A DNA stretch of 64,000 bases from Otis tarda (taxonomy: Eukaryota > Chordata > Aves > Otidiformes > Otididae). Positions 18,601 through 32,975 of the stretch are shown piece after piece (positions within the stretch are counted from its first letter, which is position 1; every line of letters starts with the position of its first letter). The notes beneath the pieces were generated by a model. The model was not told the origin of the DNA. It saw only the letters and a list, made by a program, of their open reading frames with translations, and did no database searches. The stretch spans positions 42,973,371-43,037,370 of the forward strand of contig CM048557.1 in NCBI GenBank assembly GCA_026413225.1, written 5' to 3'. The position numbers and the translations under genes are program-made.

Positions 18601-21600
18601 ACTGTCCAAACCAGGGTTTGTCTGGCTGCCCCAAGGCAATTCCACACTGCCATCTGCTTTTTCCTCCTCCAAAGTGAGATCCTCTCCCACTTCAGGGTTT
18701 GGATCTTTCCTTTCACAGCTCTTCTGCAGTGCCTGCGTTCAGTGCAGCACGTCACTGGTTACAGTGACTCCAAGGCAAATCCACCCTGTAGCTCTCTGCC
18801 TTCTAAGGAAGTGGAAGAAAGAAGGGCACTGACATAAAGCATCCATAAAGCAGAGAAGAAAGATCAGCTCAAACACGTGCCTTGCTGGCTTAGTTAATTA
18901 GAACGGAAGTGGCGAAACTCTCCCTGATGAGCGGCAGCGGGTCATGAGAGCTGAGTCACCAAGACACCTATCTGTCAGCAGGTGATTTGGGAAATGCCAT
19001 CCGTCTCTCAGAGGACCCGCACATGTGACGGCACATGCTGCTCACACTGCAGATGTTCAAAGGGATCAAATTTAACTTAGCATGTTACTGAGGCGACGGA
19101 GGGCAGCTGTCACACCACGACTAACACAAGAGGCGAAGGGAGTCCTGCATGTAGCACAGTACGGACACTTTTACTTTCAGCACTGGTTTTGTTTATACAG
19201 CCTGGGTGTAGACAAGAACCCCACCAAAACAAGTTTGCAAAAGGAACATTTAATTTGTGAAAGGAACCTGGAATTTCCCAAGGTGAGAGCAGCGGGTTTA
19301 ACTGATTACATTTCCATCGGGCAGCTGGCATCCTTTCCAGCGCCCCACCTCAGCCTCCCCAGCCTCCTTGCCGGCTGAGAAAGGCTCTGGCTCCTCTGGC
19401 TGACGGCCAGCCCTGGAGCTTAGCGCCCGTCTACCTGGTGCCAGGCCTGTTTTCAAGGTGAGCCCTCATACGTGAGCAGAGGCAACACCTGTGTACTGGG
19501 ACAACTGTGCCACTCCCTTCCTTCATGATGCACGGTGGCCTGGGGGGCTCTGGGGGCTGGAGACTGATGCTGCCAGTTGCCATGGTGAAGCACTGAGAGC
19601 CAGTGGACTCTTCTCCTAATTTTCTCCATTTTCTCTATTTCAGTAGGGCAGACACTTGGTCATGCAAGTTGCCATTTTGCCTGGTAGTTTCTCATGGCAG
19701 CCTCATCTCCCAGCATGTCCAACATCCATTTCCCTGGTGTCCTCCTGGCCTTGGCTGCTCCCTTGAGAGGGACTCTCTCCTACCTCTGACCTGCTCTGTG
19801 CTTCCAGGCATTTGCAGGCAGTCCTACCAGCCTCTCCTGCTCATTCCAATGATGAGCCTTCAGGGCCCTCTCTGTCAAAGTACACAAACTTCACCTCTCC
19901 ATTCCTCTGGGCTCAGTGAAAGCCTCTTTGCATGCTGCTAGGAAGAGATGCTACTGCTGCCCACCCTGGTCATTTGGTAGATTTCTAGGAGGAATTTCCT
20001 TCATGCGTCGGGCCACAAGTACTTTTCTTCCTGCAGAGCCAGTTCTGGAAGAAGAAGTTTTCAGTCTGCCTGCTCTCACCTACCCCTCCCACTGGAGATT
20101 GCTTCCCCTCAGACGGCTGGTGGAGTAATCAGAGTGCAGCTCCCTGTGTTTGCTTCAGGCACAATTATAGAGGTTAATTTAAACTCGTCTAAGCCACCCT
20201 GGCTGGTTCTGTCTGAACTGAACTAGGGGAAAGCTCATGCAATCCTCTCTGCTAGCTGCAATGCAGGTACCGCGGTGGTCAGGCAGACCAGGGTCATCGG
20301 CTCTTCCACCGGCAAAGCTAGGGCTGAAGCAAGCCCTGTTGTGGTGTTGCTCTTCTCCATGAGGGACTAAAACCAACAAAGCAGCCCTGTGCTGAACAGA
20401 CACACCAGTCAGCTGGAAACACTGAGCACAGGTTCTGCCTGAAGATCTGTCTCTCTTAACGCCAAGACTCTTGACTCAGCTGGGACTGGCTGTTTCCTAG
20501 GGTCTGGTGTGAACACCACTGCCCTTTCGCAGCCTTTCTCTTTTCCTCCTGAAACATGCCAAAGGTAACAATCTCCCGGGTGAACATAGCAAACTTCCAG
20601 CTAGGGTACCCACACGAGAAATTGTTTTCTTGCCCTCCAGCCCTTGGGCAGGAGAGAGAGTGAGAAGAGGTGTCACGCCGTCTCCTCTCCTTCCCTAATG
20701 CCAAGGATTCAGGGTGGTGGCCTAGGGTCAGGAGCAGAGCGTGCAAGAGTGTGGGATTAGGTTGCTAAGCCAGGAGAGAGGGAAGATCTAGCAGTCCTTC
20801 CTCCCAGGAGGGTGCATGTGATGTCCATCAAACGGTCCTCAGATGAGGCACGCACACACACTGACCCCCCCAGGCTTTCCAGATGGCGGGTTTGGATATA
20901 GGCTTTCACAGCCTACCAACATCCTGATTGAGAGTCTTAAATCTCTTCTGGGATCCGTGCCCAAGTGCTGATTTCCGCTACTGGAGGACAAGTACTTTTT
21001 CCTGAAGCTGGGATGTAATAGCTTCTGTATTTCTGTGGCACTTCTGTAGGCCCTGCAGCATCTGCTCCAGCTGAGATTGGATCCTCTTAATTCTCCTGCT
21101 GCTGGGTAGTTAAGAGAGTCACTGACATGGGCAGAAGCCTCTCCCTGCACAGCTCTGCACTACTAGTTACCTAGGAGCTCAAGCAATGGTGAGGTTATAC
21201 CCCAGCGTTTCCAGCATTGGTCAGGGCTGAAGACGACACACCGAACTGGAAAGACCTCTGGGCTGGGGATTGCGGTGGCCTTATTAAGTGTCAAACACAG
21301 CCTGTTGCTCAATGAGCTGTTTTCTTCATGTAACCCAGTGTCCCTGACACAGCTTGAAATAGCCTGGCTAGCAAATAAATTGCAGTGCAGCGAGCAATGT
21401 GAGCAGCTACCTCAGTGGCTCCGCACGCGCCCAGGGCTGATCATCCCCAGCATAAATTACAGGTTTGCTCAACTCCAAGGATGATGCCTCTGTTTTGCAG
21501 TATAAGTATAAGAAAACATGAGCTCAGATTGCTCCAAGCGCAGCTTTGATTCTCACGTTGCGCAAGTGCTCAGAAAGCGTGTGCAGCTACTGCAGCGCCT

Positions 21601-24600
21601 GCCAGGGAGACGTGCTGGGGCCAACGGAGAAGAGCGACCTTGGAAGCTGTCACGACGTCCGGGATGCTGAGGATTTTGTTGCAAAATTGCCTGCTGGGGG
21701 CTTCCCTCCTCATCTAACTTCTGGCACCACCGCCTCGCAGAGTTGTCTCTGGAGGCCAATAGAGGTTGCCAGATCCTACGGCAGAGCTTCTAGGAACGGA
21801 TTTGTTTATCCCCTTCAAGCTGCTAAATCTGATCAAACAAAACACAAAGAGTTCAGTTTGCTGAGAAACCTACTTTGTACAGCAGCTTGTGTGATCAGAG
21901 TGCTGGCTGTCAGAAGCCAGGCCACAACTGGCAGCTCCAGGGTGGTCATGGGCTGGGAGAAACAGGGAGAGCATGAGGATCGAAACAGCAAAAGCAAACC
22001 CTGGAAGCTGTGTTTCCTTGTAGGCCGCTCTGCAGCCCGGGTGGGTGCCATGACTACGTGGCTGGAGCGTGTCCCTGCAGGCCTCCTGCCAAGAGCTGGA
22101 GCTGGGCAGATGGCCCGTGGCTTAGGGAGGTTACTTTATTTGGGTGATAGAAATAAATGCAGGGGGATTCACAGCATTTGAGTTCGGATGGCTGCAAACT
22201 CCTGGCGACAGAAAAGCAAGCTGTACAAAAATTAACGACAAGCTATTCCACATGCAGCCTTGGCTGCTGAATTAGTGGCAAGTTTCTGTCCAAACCAGGG
22301 CTCAGGGCAGCCAGGAATGCTCGCAGCCTGCCAGCACGTGTGCATGGGCACATGGAAGGGGCCCGTGGGGCAGTGCACTGCTCCGTCCTTGGCAAGCGAT
22401 CTTCAGGGGAAGGTTCCTCTGACCTCTTCTCTGGAGGAGATGCGCTGAGCACAGACCACTTACCCCGTATCTGCAGCCCCCCCGGGCGTGCTGGCTTTTC
22501 ACCCTTGGAAATTTTGCCTGTGCTTGAAGCCGAGGACTTTGGCTGACTGACATCGAGCAACCCCGGCAAAACAGCAGCTGTGAGCAGTGACCGGAGTGTT
22601 TGGAAATCCTGGACTCTCTTGATTGCACAAGCACAGCTGCAGTGCCCTGGCTGTACTGCGCAGATCATCCCCTCGTACGCTGGAGATCCCAGGCGTGGCA
22701 ACCTGCCGAACTTACCGCATACATGCAGCTTCTCTCAGCACAGGCACCTTTATTTCAGGCCAGGAAACCCCAAACAGAAATAGGGCAACCCCTGCCTACT
22801 CAAGCATCTTGCTGGGATTTCTCCCTAGCAAAGCACTGGGGTTCTTTTTTTTTTTGCAGGAAACCATGACCCAGCCTGCTTGCAACGAGTTGCATGCTTT
22901 TCCTCATCACAGAGCCCAAGCCTGCGGCTCAGACCCAATCCTTTCGGACAGCTTGCAGAGGCAAGCCCTGCAGTGTGCCCGGCTGCAGAGACAAGGGCTT
23001 GCAGCTCCCGGTTGCTCTGGTGGGGAGCCACGGCTGACACGCTGGGCTGCCTGCCCCAGAAGATCCTGGCCTTTAGCAGAATAGGAGTGGGCTGAAGCGG
23101 TGGAGGGAGTATTAGCATGGAGTTCAGCTCTCAGCTCTTTAGCTGAGTGTTACCTAAGCCTTGCTCAAAGCACATCCAGATAAAAAAATGCTGGATTCTT
23201 GTATCAAGATAGCTATTCCTCTCCTGAGGGACTGCACGCTTAGGGAGTTGTGGTTATGCATTTTCCAGTAGAAGAGAGATGGGGGAAAATATTCCAGATG
23301 TTTTCCCCTTCACTGTCTCCTTTTATGTGGAGAGGATTTCAGCTAACCAGTGCTGCAGGGCCTCGGAGCAAACCTTGCTTGGTTATCTCGCTACAGGAAT
23401 GGGACAGTCAGCAGAGCCCTGTGCTCTCCCGGGGTGTGCTCCTTTCTGTGTGCCTCAGATTGGGGAGATGAAAGTAGAGGCCACAGAGAGCATCTTTCAC
23501 AGCACAGCTCTGCCATGACCCCTGATCCTGATTCACCTCCTTCTCCAGGCCGTGCTGGCCAGCCTGATGCTGGAGGTGCCCCTCTGGCCTTGGCATTCCC
23601 CTTTGCTCATGTAGGCAGCTCCTTGCTCCCTGTCCTGGGCATTGGATGTGCTCGGTGGACTCCAGCAAGCAGGCGGGCTTGTAAAAGTGAGGCGATGCAA
23701 TGCCTATCATTGCCACGCTTGTTCCTTTCCAAGGAGCTGGTCTTTTATCTCCCAGCACCACATCCTGCTGCCCTATGCATCTATATGCACACAAAAGTAC
23801 TCTGTAAGGAGGAACTGACTTGTTTGGAAAATATCCTGTGATTCACTGTCCCAACGGGTCCTGGAAAACAGCTCTGTGTGGCTCTGAACTTGCTGAGATG
23901 TGGTAAACAAATCTCCAAGGAGCAGTTTGAAAGAGAGATGGGCCTTTTCAGCAGACACAGCTAAGTGCAGGTAAGGAGCACACCGCAGGGACCCAAGATG
24001 GGAAGGAAACAGGAAGACCAGTTACTGCTTTATGTTTTATTCTCAGAGCAGCAGTTGTCTTCTCTATTTCCCTTAAAAGAAAGAAAAGGCAAAGATGATT
24101 CACGTCCCATTCCCCAGCTCAGCCTTGAAGCAGCATTAGTGTGACTAAGGTCCTTGCTGCATCATTTCTTTCTCCATCTGATGCTGAGAAGGTGGTAGCA
24201 GGGCAGGCTGTGATTAAGTGGAATTTCTCAGTGTTGAAAGACGTTTGAGAATGGTCCCAGTGATTAATAAAATGACTTGAGGGGCCACAGGAAAATCTGA
24301 TCCTATAAATTTTTTTCTGAAGAGCATGAACCTTTTGAAAGTCTTTGAGTACAGCATTTGCATAAAGTGCCTCTGCCAGGAGGGTTGAGCAAAGGTGAAA
24401 CCCGCCGGCAAGGCACTGCAGGGACCCTGCCCAGCAAGAAATCCTTCTGAATTTCCACGTAGGTCTGGTTACTGGAGTCCACAGCCTTTCACCTTACCTT
24501 GGTGGAAGTCTGCTCATTTAGTAGAGCCTAAAGCACCTGAGGGAGGCCCGGTGCACAGACAACAACCCAAATCTTGTCTGTCCCAGCAGACATCAAAGTG

Positions 24601-25099
24601 GATACCTTGTCAACTGGAAACATCAGCTGCTTTAACGTTGTAGGTGCTGGTTTTACCAGTTCTTGTTCCTTGTGGCTCTGCAGAGGAGGGGACTGGTTAG
24701 GACATACTCTCCAGGCAGCTCCACAAACACCTATTTAAAAGCAGTCCCTGTCCCAGAGACCTCACAGCCCAAAACCGAGGCAAAGATGCTGCGGGCCACA
24801 AGCCCGGTGCAGGCTGTGACTCCGTGTCCTACAGCAGTATTTTGCATCTGCTGGTTTGCAGTGCCCTAAGGTGTGCAGGCAGCCTGCCTGGGCGAGGAGT
24901 AGCAGGAGTGGCAGTGGCTTCGCTCTGCTCACACAGACTGTGAGAGGCAGAGACAGAGCCAGACCTGCCCCTTGCCAGCCCATGCCACCATTGTTACCAA
25001 AAGGGGCTTTTAAGGAGAGGTGATGTTTTACTTTCTCATTGTCCCAGACACTGTTAAGGAGCAGGCTGAGCCCCCTCCTGTGCTGCAGCATAAACCACC

Positions 25100-25145
25100 A
25101 ACTCTCTGTACCTCAGTTTTCCCAGTTGGGGACCTATAGTATTTG
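25100..25145 (-). repeat. Possible ancient MIR/CORE-SINE-like relic
   Basis: CTGTACCTCAGTTTTCCCAG followed by GTTGGGGACCTATAGTAT resembles the reverse complement of the MIR 3' core as remembered (CTCAGTTTCCCC...). It is short and diverged; a repeat-library search would decide. Confidence 0.3.
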
Positions 25146-28100
25146 GTGTACTACAAGTATTTTGTGAGGCACATACCACATTCGGTCAGGCTCACTGGTG
25201 TTACTGCAATTCCTAATTTAAATTGCTGGCTGCTTGCTAGCAAAGACATCTCCTTCCCTCTCCCTCATTCCTTTGGTATTGATCAGCCTGTTCTGTCCTA
25301 GCTTACTGAAGAGAGGTTTTCTCCTGGGACCTCTGGAGCCCCAGTTGGCAGATGCTGGAAGCACATAGCTCTCATGGAGGCCCCTCCTGGGGACTCTCAA
25401 AACCAGCCAGCAGCGTATCTGACATTGCACAGGAGATCTGTGAGGTGCTCTGCAGGGACAGAGGGCCCAACAGGTTGCCAGTTAGCAAAAGGGAGATGCT
25501 CTGGGTTTATGGCAAGAGCAAGCATGTGTGTGATTACAGCTGTGCAACAAACAATTTAGCTGTCAGCAGAAAGAGGGAGAGAGACACCGAGGTAGTTGCT
25601 GCATTACATCTGAGAAGAATCACCTGATCTGCAGCTTGATGCAGCTCATGCTGCATGCACACAGTTCAAATAATTTCCTCTCTCTTCTACATTTGTTGTA
25701 ATGCCAAAGGCAGCTGTGCATGTCGAGCTCTCACTTTTCAGAGCAGACCTTCAGTACATATTTTGATCATGACTAAGTAGGAGCCAAAAAAACCCCCAAG
25801 TGATGTTGATGCGATAAAGGGACTTACTTCCCAGCCAGGAGAGCAGCCAGTCACTGCAGCAAGATCCATGTCAATCATAAGTCAAAACCACGCAGCTCCC
25901 GTATCCCTGTGTTCAGGGACCGTGGAGCTGAGCAGGTTCCCTGCTGAGGCCTTGATGTCTTGCACATATTTGCATTTACCATCACTGCCTCTTTTTCTCA
26001 CCACTGCTTCGTAAAAAAAGGTAAAATGAAATCCCATGCAAAGCAGCTCACTCACCCCGCACCAGCTTGCACTTTCCTTTCTGAAGAGCTCCTGGAGGCT
26101 CAGTTCGGAGGTGGTGAGCTCCTGCTCGCTTCAGTGGAGGTTGAAAGCACGTGGTGCCTCTCTGCTTTAACCCTTTAGAGGATTAAAATTGCAGTGCTTG
26201 CTCTCATTTTGAAGCTTGCTTTCTTCTGATTGTCATGACTGTTTACATCCACTGTCAGTGAGCTATGCCCTGAACTCTGGATTTCCACACGCTGGTGGTA
26301 GACCGATGAGGTTAAACAGGACTGTGCTCTGCATGCTTCACTGATCTCGCACATCTTGACTTCCTCCTGTGGTGTGCTGAAGCAGGTGCCCAACAGCTAA
26401 CAGGATAGGGCTTTGGGTGCCAGGCCCTGGACCCCTGCAGGGACGGGAACACCTCCTGCTCTGACTGGGGGCTCTGACCTCAGGAGACTTGTGCCCGATG
26501 GCTGCCCCCAGACAGAGACTGAGCCGCAACCATGAGCAAAGAGCAACTGCTTTATGTGTGTCACAGCACTGCTCTTTGGGCTAAGCGATGACAAAGAACT
26601 CTTCCCTATCATTAGGGTACACTTGCCTCTTAGTTCACCTTTAATGCCCTCTTTGTGATGGGACCCAGCAGTGCTGCGTCCTTCTTCACCTCTGCGCTGG
26701 GATAGGGTCATATCCAGCCTGCAGCAGAAGCTCTCAATCTCCCTGTGCTGCCAGCGAGCAGACATGGGGGAAGGGACATGGAGGGACAGGATCACTTGTG
26801 CCATGCCAGCACCCTGCGCAGCAGCAGCATCTTCACCGACGCAGCATTCACCTGCACACCCCAGCTCAGACAGGGGGCTTGCCACCGCCTAAAGCTTCTT
26901 TGCTGTCCTCAGAGACAGGACTCAGATGCTCTGGTGATGGGAGACAAAGATGGTATTTCATGTGCCATTAAGCAAAATGGTTAATAAGGCTACACAAGTC
27001 TGTATCCTCTGCTTGCAAGGAATAGGCAATTTCTATTGACAGCGTTGAAGGGCCCAGCTGTAAACTCAGTGAGGCGGAACGGCTGCAGAGATAACATTTT
27101 TCTTATGGTGATGTTGAGAAACTGTGTGTGGTGGCATTTTGTGACAAACGTGCTTATAACGCAAGGGACTTGCCTCTAGGAAGAGGACGCGTTGAGCTGC
27201 ATTTGCTTTATTGCTGAATGAAAGCATCTGTGTGGGAAATACCTAACACTCCCTGGGTCATGTGCGTTGGCTCCATGCCTTGGGTTGAATCAGACATGGT
27301 CTAAGTCATGGGCAAAATGTCCAGCAGCAGGACACAGGTTGGTGTCAGAATCAGCATCAGTTTATCTGCCAGAAGCCATAACATGTGCCACGGATTTATC
27401 TGCAGCCCCAAAACTTTTCAGCACAAGAGTACCCTCACGATCAGTTTTGACAATATCACCTTCCGTGAGCTGAGTTTTCTTCTTGGTGTATTTAGAGCAG
27501 CCAAAAATGGAGTCGATGGGTAGAAGGAATAGGGTGTACGCATGTGGGGGGAATGGATACTGTGGTGGCGAGGCCCCCAAGCAGCCCTGATGGAAGGCTG
27601 CTAGCTGTAAGGTGAACTGAAGACTTTCCCCTAAACAAGCACGAGGAGTTCAATACCTATTATATAGATGGAAACTGGGTGCAAATTTGGAGGTTGGCTT
27701 TTCAGAGACGACACGGTACGCCCTGCATTGGAGGTATGCCCAGTTCACATGACTCAGGAGAAGATTGGGAGAGGAAGTTCTGCTATGTCGCAACTGCAAA
27801 AGCTTAAGAGAAAAAAAATTTCAGGTGAGTGAGAAAATAAACACCTGAAGTTTCTGATGAGTAAGAAAAAAATGAAATAAATTCTTGTTTTCTGAGTCTA
27901 CAGAAGTAATCTGTTTCAGTTGGGAAGTTCTCAATATGATTTTAATCATATGATTTTTTACAACAGTACATTGTTTCTAAGTGAAACAAAGCAGAGCAAA
28001 ACATTTCCTTTGCAAAATGGAAAAAATTGGCTATTTTGAATTTTTCCGCTTGTTCTAAAATTCAAAGCGGAAAATTTGGAGATACTGGCATTCATTTGCA

Positions 28101-31100
28101 GGATGCTGTGGTGCTGCTGAGCTCGCACCTTCTGCACACACAAGCCTTTGTGAGAAATGTCAGTGGTCCTACTTGTGGCATGGAGCTACCATGTGCTCCA
28201 CTGAAACGCTCTTCTCTAATTTTGGGTGGTGCATGGATGCAGCTTGGTCCTCTTGTTTTCTGCCCCTCAGCGCAGCTGGTTTTGGGAAGAGGCTTCCCAG
28301 AGCACCACGCATAGAAAGGCTTCGTCATGCCGCCGTGTGCCTGGAACTGCTCATGGAAGGAAGCCAAGTTCCAAGTAACCTGCGCGGTTTCTCTTTCTCA
28401 CTTTGCCCAGACTTCTCTGAAAAAGGAAACAAAGAGTTATCAGTTCCCTACTCCCCAGGTCCCTCAGATACAGGAGCAGCTCACACAGGGAAGCGGGTGA
28501 TCGGATCACCATGGGGGTCAGCTGTGTGGAGAAGGGAAACTGCCTTAGCATGCCATCACCCAGGGGCTGAAGGCAATCCTGGCCAGAAGTCCCGGCCTTT
28601 CCTGGACCTGCTCACCTCCCTTCCCCTGGGACAGAGCCAGAGGGGAGGATGCCATGGGGAAATCTTAAGCATTTCTGTGTGAAAAGTGCTACTGCTGGCC
28701 TGTGAAGGGAATGAGACCACCTTGGCAGTGGACCTGGGGAACCTGCTGGACTCATGTCTGCTGCCAAGTAGTGTCTCACTGAGCTTTCGCACCCCGGTGG
28801 CACTGCTGCCATTTTCCCCTCTGTCTTCTTGCCATGTCACAGTTGTTGAACATGCCCTTGTGCTGTTTGAGCGCCAGTTTAAACCCGACCTCCCACGGAC
28901 GAAGCCTGCCAGCCTCCCACACCGCTGCTGGCTAACCCCGTTTCCACCTAATTCTTTCAGTTTCCACAGGTTTGAGCTCTGTCCTGGGAGAGTGATTGCC
29001 AAGGCAGGAGACATGGCAGTTTGTGAGCTTTCCCTCGCTGCGGTGGGGTGGTCCAGCAGCTTGACCCCACTGCTGCTGCTGGGGGTCAGGGCTGCAAGGA
29101 CGGGAGTGTGGAGAGGTCTGGGGCGGATGGACAGACAGACAACGTTGGATGTTTTACTACAGCTCAGGAAATTTCATAGGATGTTTGAGAGGAGGTGGAG
29201 GTCAAGTGTGCTGAGGGGCGAGTGGGTGGTGTGAATCGCCCTCCTTGGGAGGGTTTTCCCCAGGCCTGGGGTAAGGAGCCTCCACGAAGCTTGGGGGAGG
29301 GCTTGTTTGTTTGTTTGCTGGGGCAAAACGTCTCAGAGAAGCTGCTGCCTGGAGTCAGATCTGAGTTTTTAGATGAAATCCAGAAACATCAGCCTTGACG
29401 CACACCGGAATGGAAACCCATTCGCTTAGAAAAAACTGAAAGAAGAGGGTGGTTTCGTTCTGCGTGCTGCACAGGCCGGGCAGCCACCCTTACCGACTCT
29501 CAGTCCTCAGCCCGGCACACATGCAGAGCTTTGACTGAGAGATGGGGAGTCCTGCTCCCATGCAGAGAGGAAAAACACCACGCAGGTCCTCCCACGCTGC
29601 ATGAGCGAACGCCATGGGCTCTGGTTTGGTGCTGGTCAGGGTACCTTGCTCAACCCCCGGCCTCTCCCCAGTGCAAGCAAGGAACGTTGCTGAAGCAGAG
29701 CGGCAGCGCTCACAGAGATCGGCTGTAGGGCCTTGGGAAACTCCCTCCTCCAAGCTACCGAAATCCAGGGGTAATAATTAACCGAGTTAAGTGTTCCACT
29801 GTAATTGTAGCTGTGCGTCCTTCATGGGGTGCACGCGTGTTAAAAATATTTGCGTTTTAAGGCTCTTTCTTGCAACATCTTGCACACATCTGCTGGTATT
29901 TTGCTTTCAGCTGAAGGGATGAAGAGCTTCCCTCAAAAGCAAAATGAATCTGAATTAGCTAGAACTGAGAATGGGAAAACGATTTAAATTAAAGGAGTAC
30001 AGACCTGTTCCTTCAGAGCAGGGAAGCCCCTGGGGCGGACGGTGGGCAGGCAGGAGACTGCACTCCTGCCGCGGGAGAGGCGATGGAGTCCAGCGCCACA
30101 GCTCGTGGCTGCTGTAAAGGGGCAAGGCTGCAGAAAGGAGTGAGCAGGGAAAACCCCAGCTCTTTTCTGACAGGGACTGGAAAGTCCTGTTTGGAAAACT
30201 GGACAAGGAGATGATCCTGGGAAAATCTGAGCACTGGAGCAAGGGGAGGGAGGGTGGTCAGACCTCCAGGGTGTTGAGGGGAGTTTCTGTTTCAACCCCT
30301 CTGGACTTTGGCTTCTTGCATTATGGCCTGATAAATGTGTTGGCCCTGATGTTAACGCTTCAGAGAGCGGTCTGAAGCAATGGGGAGGTGAGAGGTGCCA
30401 GAGCTGTGACAGGCGCTTGCTGGAGATGAGGAGAGGCTGTGCAGTGGCCGTCCTGCTTGGCATGAGGAGACAGGACTTTCCTGCTCCCTCGTCCCTCAGG
30501 ATCCTGTGCAGGTCTCACTCTCCAGCAAAGCACCAGTGCTGGGAGCACAGCAATGCTGGAAGAGCCCTCCCTTCCCCTGCCCAGTCCAGAGTCCACCATC
30601 GTTGAAGATTTTCCATTAAAACAAGTCAGAAATGATACTTGTCTTCCTCCTCGGAGGTCACGGTGTCTTTTCTCAGGTTTTGCTGCTGGTTCCACCTTTT
30701 CCTTTCCTCACTTAACTGTCTTGCACATCCGAATCTGAAGTGAAGCTGTGGCATAAAGCCAGCAGCAATGGGGCTGCCGCTTTTGGGGACAGATTGAGTG
30801 GTGGCCTCGCTGCCTTCTGGTGCAGCCAGGTAGACATGTCTACCAGCTGGATGTAGGGTGCGTGGTTGGTAAACACTGTCCGTTGCCCCTGTCTGGCCCT
30901 GTAGTCCTTCTTGATGTGTAAAATGCTAAGTAGTCAATATGGACCCCCTGCCTAATGTCAAAAGGCTGAAGGATGAGGAGGAGGACAGCAAGAGTTAAGG
31001 CCACCAAGTTAGGACTGTGGCCCCTCATGATGTCCAAGCCCAGCAGCAGGCAGTGGGCAGGCAGCTGCCAGGGCTGCCAATCCCACCTCTCTCTGCTGAG

Positions 31101-32940
31101 GGAGCCGAGATGCCCACACGTATGCGTCAAACAGCCCACACTGCGTGAGAGGAGCATGCTGCACCATAACCCAAGAGCAGCAGAGCAAGCAGGTGGGGAG
31201 GGCGGTGAAAGCTTTTTGCTCACGACTGCAAAGGTCAGGCTGACACTGGAGCCAGTGGGAGGACGCAGCCTCCCTGTGCGTGTCCCTAGGTGCAGGGTTG
31301 CCCTTTGCCCTTGCTTTTAACACTTTCCAAAGCTGCAGGGAGTGGACAAGAAGGGTTCCCAATTTACTGAGGGAAAATCAGACCCTGGGCTCTGCTTTCC
31401 ACCATTGCTGCCCTGGCAGCCTGCATGTTTTATGTCACCACCATAAGATTCTGGAGAAGTCCAGGCTGATGCTGAGTGAACTGAAAGGCAGGAGAGCAGG
31501 GACTGAAGGCAGCCCCTGGGTTGCAGTTGGGGTGAGGGAGGCCTGCAGGGAGCTGGAGTTTGAGGAGGAAGAGGAGGGTGTGGAGGAAATGGGGAGTTCA
31601 GCTCTTTGCGTGCAATATAAGGAAGTATGGGAATATCCCTGTGGGATTATCAAAGAGATTTACAAGAATGGGCAACGGGGAGAGGCTGGAAACAAATATG
31701 CAGCCTCATGCTGTGCAGCGTCATGATGGGTAAATGAATTCATGGTGAGCTGGTGTTGCAGGAGAAGACGGAGGGGGAACCTGTGGAAAGGTGCTCACCC
31801 TGGAAGGGAGAAAAGAGCAGGCAGAGGCAGATACAAGTGCGGTAAGAGGGGGGACACAGACATGGCAGGAGCAGAGGAAAGGAAGGAGGCTGATGGAAAG
31901 AGAGTCAGAGTCAGGAAACTAAAACTAAACTTCACAGGACCTTGACCTGCAGCAGCATGGCTGCTCTTGAAGCTTGCTGAACCACCCAGGACAGGTGGCG
32001 AAGGTGCTGGGAGAGAATTTTGAACCCTAGGCCAGTGTGGGCAAGCACTGACAGGGGGACAAGCAAAAGCAGGCTAGTGTGCTCTGCCAATAGCAGCTGT
32101 GGCGGCTGAATAATGAAGAAGTGATGCTGGCAGAATAAATGCATAAGGAGCACGTCCAAGTCCTACAAATGGGACCGTGCACCCTGTCTGCCAGCCTGCC
32201 AAGAAGGTAGCATGAAGGCAGGCCATCACTGAAACCACTCTCAGAAGATCTTTCTAAAGGCATAGGTGTGGAAAAGCCAGAGACAGGGCAGACAGGCTGC
32301 AGTTACGGGCATGTGTTCAAAACGGGGAGTCTGGAGGGTGACCTACAGCGGACAATCTCATTTACATCATCAAGTGAGCAGGCAAAGCTCTGCACTGAAC
32401 AGCCCCATGTTAGCAATGCACAAACACACAATGTGCCCCAACTGATTTTGCTAACAAACACATATTCTCACATTAATCTCCGTCCTACTCGCTTTACCTG
32501 CAGTTCCTCCACATACGATACTCGGTTACTTTTGCATGACTGGTGGAGGCAAACAATAGCATAACCAGCATGCAGTACCTGGGCAATGATTTGTTTAGCT
32601 GCAAAACTTCCTTGTACAGTAAAGCATTTGCTTAATTTATTAAGTCATTATAGAATTCTTGCAAGATTATAGGAGCACCTTTCTAAGATACTGTTTGTCT
32701 AAACATTGCAATGGGCAGTGGAGAACGTGCCGCTGCTTCCGAAACTACTCAACCAACCTGGTACTCCTGATAACTGCACTTTCCTCTCTCCCTCTGGCCT
32801 TCGAATAAGAAGTATTTGCATTCAGATGGTATCTATTTAAATATTTGCATACCAGGTCCAGCCGTGTACCCGAGCCCTTGCAGAACACTGATATCTATAG
32901 CTGGTGAATGCCTCCGCAGGGCCTTGACAGCAGTTCCAGC

Positions 32941-32975
32941 TCCTGTTTTGCAAAGGGGAAACTGAAACGTGGCTA
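32941..32975 (+). repeat. Possible ancient MIR-like relic
   Basis: TTTTGCAAAGGGGAAACTGA resembles the MIR segment TTTTACAGAGGGGAAACTGA. The match is limited to about 25 bases, so chance is possible. Confidence 0.22.

Noticed and set aside
21546..22181. 211-codon plus-strand frame
   Set aside because: Single open frame in GC-leaning DNA without splice, promoter or domain evidence; within reach of chance in 64 kb.
30829..30844. 16-base perfect palindrome GGTAGACATGTCTACC containing a p53 half-site consensus
   Set aside because: A single half-site with no partner nearby; palindromes of this size are expected occasionally in 64 kb.
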